Origin: Rehmannia glutinosa
Taxonomy: Eukaryota; Streptophyta; Magnoliopsida; Lamiales; Orobanchaceae
Length of the DNA stretch: 64,000 nucleotides
Reading direction: 5' to 3'
NCBI GenBank assembly: GCA_016081115.2
Contig: CM071931.1
Coordinates: 31,720,317 to 31,784,316, forward strand
Part shown: positions 55,550 to 64,000 of the stretch, piece after piece
Numbering within the stretch: position 1 is the stretch's first letter
Layout of the letters: the number at the start of each line of letters is the position of its first letter
Position numbers and translations under genes: made by a program
The notes under the pieces: generated by a model
The model's input: the letters and a program-made list of their open reading frames with translations, nothing else
Told to the model about the DNA's origin: nothing
Database searches by the model: none

Positions 55550-56351
55550 AGGAAGGAATTTTTATCTCACAAAGCAAGTATGCTAAGAATCTTGTGAAAA
55601 AGTTTGATCTTGAAAATGCCTCTCATTTGAAGACTCCCATGGGGTCGAGTCAAAAGTTGAGTAAAGAAGATGTGGCTGAAAGTGTTGACCACACCTTGTA
55701 TAGAAGCATGATAGGAAGTTTGTTGTACTTGACTGCCAGTCGTCCTGATATTATGTTCAGTGTTTGTCTGTGTGCTCGTTGTCAATCTGATCCCAAAGTT
55801 ACTCATTTAAAGGCCTTAAAACGTATTATTCGATATGTAGGGGGCACAACTGATTTGGGAATTTGGTACACTAAAGACACTAACACTAATCTTGTGGGAT
55901 TTAGTGATTCGATCAATTTGGAGATGTTGTTGATCGAAAAAGTACAACTGGTGGATGTTTTTATTTGGGAAATAATTTGGTCTCATGGTATAGCAAAAAG
56001 CAAAATTGTGTATCTCTTTCATTCTTGAATCAATATGTCGCAGTTGGGAGTTGTTGCACACAACTTTTATGGATGAACCAAATGATTGAGGACTATGGTT
56101 TGCAAAGTGAAACACTAATTGTCTATTGTGATAATATGAGTGCGATTGATATTTCCAAAAATCCTGTCCAACACTCTCGTACTAAACACATAGATATTAG
56201 ACATCACTTTATTCGAGATTTAGTTGAGAAAAATATAATTCGAATTGAGTATATTGCTACTGAAAATCAGCTTGCTGACATCTTCACCAAGGCTTTGGAT
56301 TTTGAGAGATTCTCCAATCTAAGGAAGTCTCTCGGTTTGTGTGTTCTCTGA
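55550..56351 (+). pseudogene. Sirevirus RT connection and RNase H
   Basis: Frames from 55562 give FISQSKYAKNLVKKFDLE, SMIGSLLYLTASRPDIMFSV and IRYVGGTTDLGIWY up to GFSDSINLE, where a deletion shifts the frame (about 55910). A second frame (55965-56351) has NLVSWYSKKQNCVSLSFL, AVGSCCTQLLWMNQMIEDYG, VYCDNMSAIDISKNPVQHSR and TENQLADIFTKALDFERF, ending VL and TGA. The catalytic acid in 'TAEAEY' is lost (LSFLNQY), so RNase H is probably dead as well as frameshifted. Confidence 0.88.
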
Positions 56352-57393
56352 AATGTTACACGAGATGTCACAGCATTGCACATCACATCCGCTGTAACAT
56401 CCAAATCTGCATCTCTTCTCCTCTCCTCTATTTCTTTTTTTTAGGCATCCCTGCATTGTAAGCTTTCATGCATATCTGCAAAAAGTGGATTGATGGTTCG
56501 AACTAGTCACATATATTGTCTCCCTTGGAAAACTGGTGTGAGTCGATCTCTCCAATTCAAAAAAAATGGTGATATTTTTCCCAGTAGCTGAGTTGTGAAT
56601 AAAGTCTTGATCATGCTTGGAGGCCTTCTAGGAAAAAGCTACCAACCCATGGTGTGAAGCTATTCCTTGTGACCAATTTCTTCTAGCGTATTGCTGTCTA
56701 AAAAGGCATGATCATGTGAAAAAGAGCTACCTTTGGCATTTGAGTGAAAGCTACCTGTTGGTTAACTCCCTCATGAGACTCGGAAAAATTGAAGAAAACT
56801 CGAAAATTTTGATAAGCTGAGATTTCGGATTGCGATTCATTGAATCAACTAGTACAGGTGTGATTCAAAATGGGACGACATTTGAACATATATCCATTGC
56901 TGCAACACTTTCACCTCGTGCGTGTGTTTTTTTTTTTTTGCTGCATTAGACATATTAGGTTTTGCATGTCCTGGTGATTTTGGATTCTTTGCTGAGATTT
57001 GGTTTCCATATATAATCTGAAGGTGATATTTTTATCTTCCCAAAATCTTGAAAATCTTGATGGATATATTTTGTGGGTTGAATCGATTTAGAGAATCAGG
57101 GTAATCTTTTTTTGATTTTATCACAAGTTGACATAATTTGGACACTTTGTGAACCAGAGTTTGAGATTAATTGGGATCCTGATTATTTCCTTATTTTTCG
57201 ATTTTTACCATGAGAAATTCTTTCCTAATCAAAATATTTCCATTGTACTTTGATTTACGTGTCCAATTATGACTCTTTGATATCACTATTTATTTGCAGG
57301 CACTTGAGTATAGTACTCCCACTTTCTCTCACAATTTTCGAAGCCTTTGTGTGGTTGAAATTATTTTCAGGTTCTACGGTCATCTTGCTCACC
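56352..57393 (+). other. Sirevirus spacer between pol and the 3' ORF
   Basis: 1.04 kb without a gene. The first 90 bases have repeated ACATC words (as in GTCACAGCATTGCACATCAC). A T run lies at 56930. The 65-codon frame at 57250-57447 is only the lead into the 3' ORF. Confidence 0.55.
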
Positions 57394-58080
57394 ATGGCAA
57401 GGTTTGTTTCATCTATCAAAAACCTTTTTGGCAGCCCCAGTAAATAATCTTCTTCCTCGCACAATTCTGAAAGCCCCAAGTCTGAGAAATCCATGGAAGC
57501 AAGTACTGTTGCAGATGCTATCAGAGATGGAACCCCATCTGACACTTCATCTCCGTCTGCTCAGAATCCTCCATCTTCTCCGATTAAGGAGAGTTCTTTA
57601 CTGCCAGAGACTGTTGCAACACCCTCCTCCACTCCCACAGAGGTAATCGCAGACACCATCACTCCTCCATCGCCAAAAATCACTGCACCCGACTCTGTTC
57701 ACGATGCCCCTGCATCTTTGCCTGAAGATGTCCCTGCATCTGGGACTGCATCTCCCACTGCTTCAACCAAAGATCCAGGTTTGGATTCCTCTCTCCCTGA
57801 GACCTCATCCCCTCCAAGTTCGACTCCAACGGCTATCATCCCTATTCCATTTCAAGACGAGACCATTGCCTCTGTTCTTCCTGGTGAGAAAAATAATGAA
57901 ATTGATGTCGACAATCCTCCGGATTTTGAGGTCATTCGCATAGTTCCTGGACCTTTGGGAAACCCTAATGTGCGCCGTTCGAAAAGGCTTCGTGGTTACT
58001 CTCCAGAGGACTTCGAAGATTCAGACTCTACTCCTGAAATTTCTCCAAAGAAGCAAAAGACCGTTGTTGAGGGTACTTCT
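57394..58080 (+). pseudogene. Sirevirus 3' ORF (env-like position), N-terminal part
   Basis: From ATG 57394 (MARFVSSIKNLFGSPSK) the frame meets one TAA at 57445, then continues in the same frame for 210 codons: SSSHNSESPKSEKSMEAS, a long Ser/Thr/Pro-rich segment (residues about 45-150), IDVDNPPDFEVIRIVPGPL, then a basic patch VRRSKRLRGYSPEDF and SPKKQKTVVEG. There is no signal peptide or membrane segment in this part. The position after pol is that of the env-like gene in Sireviruses such as SIRE1, but sequence alone does not prove that role. A Ser/Pro-rich nucleic-acid-binding protein is another possibility. The rest is cut off by A4 at 58081. Confidence 0.6.
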
Positions 58081-59571
58081 TGTAAGTCCAAGCGGCTACG
58101 ATAATCTAGAGGGGGGGTGAATAGATTATCTCCATCTTTTCGATTATGCCCTCTTTTTCGAACAAAACAAGCCAAGACAATAATAAAGGTGCGGAATGTA
58201 AACAACACGCGTTGATTTATAGAGCTTCACCCAACCTAGGGACTACGTGCTCTACCACCCCAGTATATCCGGGATGGGTTTTGAAAAAGAAAAATAATTT
58301 TATTAATTACCAAAATTAATACAAATTCAACTTACAACACCTTGAAGAGCACCACACTCTCCTTCAACACCTCCTTTGGACATTACCACAATCTCCCTTT
58401 GGAGATTACCACAATCTCCCTTTGAAGATTACCACAATCTTCATTCAACGGCACCTTTGAAGATCACCACAATCTTCAATCTTGAAGAATACCAAATTCT
58501 TCAACACCTCAACAAGAAGATTACCACAATCTTCTTACACCTAACACCTAGATCACCCAAGTGTGTTCTTACCACAAGAACACTCACAAGGATATTTTGT
58601 GTTGAATGATAACCCAAAAATTCAAGATTACAACTCGATAATGAATAATACAATTGAGTGCAAGTGTAATCAAGAATAGCCTAGACCTCAAGAATGTGAA
58701 AGTGATAAGCTAGGCAAATTACAACAAGAATAATGACAATATAAGACCAAGTGTTTGCTTGAGTATTTCTTGTTGTGTTGTATTGTTCTCTTTTCTTGTT
58801 GTGCTTCAAATCTTCCTCTATTTATAGGAGATGATTGATACTTGATAGGCTCCTCTTGGAATCTGATATCTACAAAAAAATTGCAATTAAAATCAAGATT
58901 ATAGCTGTTAGAAATCAATCCCACAAATTAGGGAAAAGTTGTCTGCTGCACAACGGTTAGAATTTTGCTGTCAAACATTAGGGCGACCGGTCGCGCACTA
59001 ATATAGAGAATTGAATAACGTAGCAAAATTTACACTGGTTGACCGGTCCAGGAGGGGTCCGACCGGTCGACCATGGGTTCGACCGGTCGCCCCCCATAGG
59101 GACCGGTCACCCTTCATGAATTTTTAGTTACAGGTAGTTCTGTAATCTCTTCAGGTACTGGTCGCCCTTTTGTGCAACCGGTCGACCTCCAGGGTCTTCC
59201 AAAACGTCTCGTTTCTATTTCAAAACCAATCTTTCAAACACGGGATGTTCGGTTGAACACGAGACAAAAATGTTGTCCAATATTTTATCGAAAATAACCT
59301 TCAAGAAATACTCCGAAAAATAGTAAAAACATTTTAGACCAATCGGGGGTATTAGGACAATATTTAGAAACATAGTTTGGATGTAAAAACCCATTGATAC
59401 AACATCATTAAATGTGTTGTCCAATTTTTGTTGAAAAAAAACTTGAGGAAATACTCCGGAAAATATTAAAACCATTTTAAATCATTTAGGAGTATTTGGA
59501 CAACCTTTAAAACCATTGTTTTGGTATAAAAACAAAATCATCAAAATCATGATAAAACCATTTATCAAACA
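58081..59571 (-). repeat. 3' LTR of A4
   Basis: It starts TGTAAGTCCAAGCGGCTACG and ends TTTATCAAACA on the plus strand, the inverse of the other family A LTRs. It holds the clearest hairpin array of the family (58370-58545, about six units), a TATA box (minus strand, at 58818-58826), and CGACCGGTCG palindromes (58980-59190). It is flanked on the right by the polypurine tract (59572-59580). Confidence 0.9.
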
Positions 59572-60850
59572 ATCTCCCCTTTTTTGATGATTACAAACCA
59601 AAACAATTTTAACGAGGTCGATTTTGAAAACAAAACAATTTTACCGGTTAAAAGGAACTATCCGTTGTGAGCGACAACATTCCACGCATTATAATCACAA
59701 GGATGGGAGTAGAGATATTAAACATATATAGCTAAAGCTCCCCCTATCAATATGCACAACAAGAGTAATGTAAAAGTAATCAACCACAAGCTAAAAGCTT
59801 AGCTTTTACATATTAATCTTAAGTACAAGAGCTTATAAGCTCCCCCTGTCAACAAAACATCATTAGACAAGTATATAAGTCCATAATACAACAAATGGAC
59901 TAAATATAATCCACAACTTATGGCTTTTAGAAACCATAGCTTATAGCTTCTTTCTCAAGCTTATTTTAGCTTTTATGAGCTAATAAGCTTATAACATGTT
60001 TCTCCCCCTTTGGAATCATCAAAAAGAATGTTAGCACGATAAAAACATCATATAATCATATCAAAGTGCGCAACTAAACCGATGTATCGAGCTATTTGAA
60101 CATTGAAGCTTATAGATCAAATAGGAGGGAAAACGTCGATCATACGACTTGTAGAGGCTTATGAAAACTCATTTGATTTGCAAAAACATGATCTCTATAA
60201 ATATATAAGACTTTTAAAAACGAGAGAATCATGTAGGTGATGAATTTTTCATTGAAACATTTTATCGAACACTTGGCGGGCGTCAAAAATTGAAAATGAT
60301 ATATATAGTCCTTGTAAATGTAATCAAGCCAAATTTTTCATCACCAAAAGCAATTATATAAATATCATCCAACAACAATCATCATGCTCAACACAAATAT
60401 ATAAGAATTGCATCAAGAGATACACATATAAGCCAAGTTCTCAAGGGTTCAACCCAATTGAGATAAGGGAGTAGAATTCTTACCATTTAATCGGTGAAGA
60501 TGAGCAATGATGATGATAATCGAGCTAGATAATCCCCAAAATATGAAATTTATGCAACAAAACTCATTTGAGGTGAATTGTGTGTGAAAGTGTCAAAGGG
60601 GATGAAAATAAAGTTAAAAGGGCCAAAATGCCAAAGTCTGGAAACATAATGCAATGTATCTGAAAAATCAGAAGGGGCGACCGGTCGACCTCACTCTGTT
60701 TTGATCGCTGAACAGTCTGTTCTCAAATAATCCAAAGTTGGATCCAAAAATCCGATCTTTTTCCCCTAAGTTTTAAAAACGTGCAAAATGCAAACATAAA
60801 CATCATTCAATATACATTATGTCATAATCAAGCTCGAAATGAGGTAAAAT
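59572..60850 (-). promoter_or_regulatory. A4 3' non-coding region with several polypurine tracts
   Basis: Minus-strand tracts: AGGGGAGAT at 59572-59580 (next to the LTR), AGGGGGAGCTT at 59740-59750 and 59840-59850, and AAGGGGGAGAAACA at about 59998-60012. Spacing is close to that of A1 and A3. No gene is seen. Confidence 0.7.
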
Positions 60851-61900
60851 ACTCGGCGGTGAACGATTAAAAAAAAAGAATCTGCGAGTTATCCTTGAGA
60901 CGGAATTAAACACATCTCAATTTTTTGTTTTAGAGACGCAATCCCTTAGAAAAATATATCGAATCTCAAATATATATAGTTCGATTATAATGAACCATAT
61001 TTTTAAAAAATTATTATCACCGGACTTGTTATCCCGAAAAGTATAAACGTTTTAAAACTTTGGATAAATAGGCCATAAGGAAAAAATGCCTTTCAAATAT
61101 TTGAAAATTTCTTTTAACGGCACTTTTAATGAGATTCGTTGGGATAGTTTTTTGAAGTCGAGCATATAGACGTAAGACATATGGAATGTCAAGTCTATGG
61201 GAGTAATAAAAGTGAATGAACATACCTTGAATTTGTTTGTCGACCAATATGCCTTCATCAACCATTGTCAATTTTTACATGGTAGTCATAGAGGGTGAGT
61301 TGGTTCTTTCTTCTTCAATGCATCACTTCTTCTTTTGTATACTTTGAGTGTAGAATATAACCACTTTCTTGGCATTGTTGAACTTGAATTCCAATGAATA
61401 AATTAAGCTCCCCTCTTCATGCTCATCTCAAATACACCTAACATCAACTTAGAAAACATCTTGCACAAACATTCATTAGTAGCACCAAATCAACTCAAAT
61501 TTGCACTAATAAGCAATCTTGCCCTTTTTCAATAACAAAAAGAGTAGTGTCAACTTTACCTCTTATAAAATCATTTTGCAAAAGATAGCTAAGTCTATCA
61601 ATCCATACATGGGGTGCTTGTTTTAAACATACAAGGCCTTTTATAAAAATCATTTGGCCCAAAAAAAATTTTAAACCCCGGTTGTTTTACAAAGACTTCT
61701 TTTTGAATAAAACCATTTAAAAAATTGGATTTAACATCCATTTGGTAAAGCTTGAAATTTTCTTAAAACAAGAATGGACAAGTAAAATGCAAATAACTTC
61801 TAAATGTGCTATGAGTGCAAGTGTTGCATCAAAATCAATACCTTTGAGCTACTAACCTTGCTTTGTTCATCATACTTGTTCCGAAATACCGAAATATTCT
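60851..61900 (-). pseudogene. A4 RNase H and RT, strongly decayed
   Basis: Readable scraps on the minus strand: SAVKRNFQIFERHFF and LDIPYVLRLYARLQKTIPTN (61029-61250, RNase H start), LQIKQCQESGYILHSKY-like residues near 61330-61400, VDTTLFVIEKGQDCLLVQI near 61500-61560, the YGLKQAP-type region near 61610-61640, and MDVKSNFLNGFIQKE-like residues near 61690-61745. The YVDD box is deleted (about 61480). Order and similarity to A1 leave little doubt about the origin. Confidence 0.78.
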
Positions 61901-62820
61901 ACAAAATCTCAACAAAGAATTTTGCACAAGAGCATAGTAATATCGAATAATGGAGATATTATAGCAAGTAACACATACTATGCTTAAAGAAAATCATCAA
62001 GAATATAAAACAACATATAAGTTTAAATAAGCTTGTAGAAAGCTATATAAGGTCTCTTTTGAAATATGAAAATACGAGAGCACATAGTTGAGACCTCATT
62101 TACAAGAATCATATGAACAAGAGCTTTGACATAAGCATCCAAGAATAATGGCATTTATAAGTGCAATAAAATGCATACCTTAGTAGATCAATTGTTTTAT
62201 CAAAACAAAATATAATCCTTTACAAATCTTGGATAAAACAAGCTATGTCAAATAATGCCTTTTCAAAAAATCAAAACATCCTCTTAATGGCACTTGTATA
62301 AAATAAGCACATAGGCATATGGCACAACATGTATCGAGTCTAAGAGATGAATAACAATAGTGAGCGTACCTTGATAGTTCATGTTACTCTTGACATATTA
62401 TGACGTAGATGGCCATTTGTGATGATATATGAATCCTTAAACAAGACTTGCACAAAACAAAAATGATACAAGTGTAGGCTAAAACAATAAAAGATATCGC
62501 AAGTAAACTCAAGCCATAAAAATTCATAAGAAATGATAAATCAATTAAGTCTAAGCAAATACACAAGAGTTTAATATAAGCATCATACAAGGTCTTCTTT
62601 TTAAGGAATTTTTTTAAAAACACAAATATATATTGAAGACCTTAATTTTAAAAATAAATATTTTGAAAACTCATTTTGAAAATATAGGCACAAATAAAGA
62701 CATGCATAATAATTAAATAAAATGCATATTTAAATGGGGAGATACGGTTTACCAATTACGCCATTTCCATGGGTTGTGCCGTTCCCGTTGTTGATGATGG
62801 CTTCTCCAATTGCTCCATCT
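61901..62820 (-). pseudogene. A4 rearranged segment with a second RNase H fragment
   Basis: Instead of RT N-terminus and integrase, 62225-62400 again reads like the start of RNase H (SLLLFISRLDTCCAICLCAY, then LRGCFDFLKRHYLT), a second copy of the region at 61080-61230. The rest is AT-rich without homology I recognise. Near 62755-62820 the sequence is repetitive (GTTGTTGATGATGGCTTCTCC) just after the gag stop. Confidence 0.6.
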
Positions 62821-64000
62821 TCAAGGATTGTATCCTTCTCTTTGTTGATAATATTTCCTTCTTGGAAATTCATTTTGGTGGTGTCTTCTTCTTTGATCAA
62901 ATGAGATGGTCATTTGATGTCTTCTAGGCGGTATGAATTTTCCTTGATTATTGTTCCTCTGGGTACCTAATATGACATTGTTTTGTGGTACCCTCAAGTG
63001 TTTGGGTCCTTTGGGATTAGTCTTGAGACTTTTAGGTCTCCAAAAATAATTAGAGCTATTTCTAGCCCGACAAGTATTTACCGTATGACCCTTTTTACCA
63101 CAATAAAAACAAGTAACAATTTTAGGAGCATAATGACCAACATACATAGGCACTTGATTTCTTTTCACATAATTAACAATACTAGGCTTATGATCAAGTC
63201 CTTGTATCAATTTATCACAACTATCAACAATATTGGTCATTTTATCGGTACTCAAGTTGGATTTTGATAAATCCTTTTTCATGCAATTAATATCCTCAAC
63301 AAGAGTACTATTTTCTTTTTCAAGGTTTCTAACCTTATCAAGTGTGGTGGTGTTAGCACATGATAGTGATTCATAGGAAGTAAATAAACTATCCTTATCA
63401 TTTTTCAAAACATTGAATTCATTTTTCAAATTTTTGTATTTAACAAGCAAGCTTTGGAATTCATTTTGGAGATCATCAAAATCATTTTGCAAATCACTAT
63501 AATCATCATGTATAACAATATCATAGGAAGTAGAGGGTTTAAGACATACCTCGTTATCTTCTTCGATGCCCATAAGACAATGTTCAACTTCTTCATAGTT
63601 GGAATTTGTAAGAGGCTTGTTCCTTAGATTTGACCTTGTATTCCTTTGAGAAGTAGATGCTTTTGAGTTGCTCCTATCATTTGCATATACTTCATGAATG
63701 GCTTCTAATTTTTGCCATACTTCATGAGCCGATCGAATTCCTACAATAAGATTAAATTCCAAGTTGGTAAGTGAACAATATAAAATATTGAGAGCTTTAC
63801 CATTTAAGGAGATGATTTTCTTCTCTTCATCATTGAGCTCTTTGAGGCCTTTGGAGGTGTGTGGTGTATTCATCATTGGAATGGATTCTCCATTAATGAC
63901 GATGTTCCAAATATCGAACCCGCAACCTTGTAAATAGCATTCCATTCTTTCTTTCCAAAATGCAAAATTTTTGGAATCAAATCGAGGTGGCTTGGTGGTG
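62821..64000 (-). pseudogene. A4 Gag, open to the window edge
   Basis: One uninterrupted frame runs from the right edge to 62821. It begins inside the core (PPRFDSKNFAFWKERMECYL), then QGCGFDIWNIVINGESIP, NGKALNILYCSLTNLEFNLI, and a jump to a Ser-rich segment, so the middle of the core and the first zinc knuckle are deleted. An acidic segment, a long coiled coil (DLQNDFDDLQNEFQSLLVKY and on) and the second knuckle CFYCGKKGHTVNTC follow, then FWRPKSLKTNPKGPK and an Arg/Gln-rich end. The frame across the deletion is kept. The coiled coil may still allow self-association, but the RNA-binding first knuckle is gone. Its N-terminus is outside the window. Confidence 0.82.

Larger units (their letters stand above)
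45183..58080 (+). mobile_element. Sirevirus-type Ty1/copia element with an additional 3' ORF
   Basis: It has a 5' LTR, primer-binding site, gag with two knuckles, protease, integrase, RT and RNase H in copia order, and a further ORF after a 1-kb spacer. Two family A elements interrupt it: A3 in gag and A4 in the 3' ORF. Its 3' LTR is not in the window. The second Gag knuckle of HYCHAPGHIKPFC type, the length, and the extra 3' ORF point to Sirevirus (SIRE/Maximus lineage). Several stops and frameshifts make it non-functional, though integrase and RT active sites persist. Confidence 0.82.
58081..64000 (-). mobile_element. Family A copia element A4 (5' end outside the window)
   Basis: In minus orientation: 3' LTR 58081-59571, 3' region with polypurine tracts, a strongly decayed RNase H and RT, a rearranged part with a second copy of an RNase H piece, and gag from 62821 to the window edge. 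Integrase and protease are missing. The 5' LTR would lie beyond 64000. It interrupts the Sirevirus 3' ORF. Confidence 0.85.

Overview
The window looks like a piece of intergenic, transposon-rich chromosome from a flowering plant, probably a eudicot (the clade is inferred only from the element types). I see no intact host gene and no tRNA, rRNA or CRISPR. Almost everything recognisable is a transposable element in several nested layers, and nearly every coding region carries frameshifts or stops.

Left block (1-22,787 and on): a decayed Ty1/copia element on the minus strand ('family B') runs from the left edge to a primer-binding site at 22,767-22,778. A Tat/Athila-type Ty3/gypsy element (4,523-21,177) cuts it exactly inside the protease motif and has a perfect 5-bp target duplication (GTGTC). 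The Tat element has LTRs, a gag and an ATHILA-ORF-like gene, but no pol. A third element, a Sirevirus-like copia ('family A', copy A1), sits inside the Tat gag. A1's 5' half, together with the neighbouring Tat gag end, has been inverted. The copies of its ATAAC target duplication now lie in opposite orientation and prove this.

Middle block (about 22.8-41.8 kb): AT-rich non-coding DNA. It holds a probable LTR of family B, dispersed AT-rich repeats with TIR-like ends, a tandem duplication of about 1 kb, a degenerate 80-90 bp array, a non-autonomous Helitron with an RPA-like exon remnant (28,598-30,927), a hAT-type MITE (34,971-35,258) and a gypsy LTR remnant. It also holds a TRIM (37,070 to about 40,123) whose 3' LTR was hit by a solo LTR and by a TIR-like repeat.

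Right block (41.8-64 kb): a short, internally deleted copia element (41,846-45,182) has its 3' LTR interrupted by a Sirevirus (45,183-58,080 and on). This Sirevirus has gag, pol and an additional 3' ORF in the position of the Sirevirus env-like gene. Two more family A copies sit in it. A3 (46,997-52,292, TSD CTGGG) splits the gag zinc knuckle. A4 (58,081 to beyond 64,000, minus strand) cuts the 3' ORF.

The gene products belong to retroelement replication: Gag packaging, protease, integrase, reverse transcriptase and RNase H. No element here looks autonomous. The most notable structures are the nested inversion, the pol-less Tat element with its second ORF, the palindrome clusters and short hairpin arrays in two unrelated LTR families, and the Helitron. 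I found no convincing new defence, regulatory or metabolic system.
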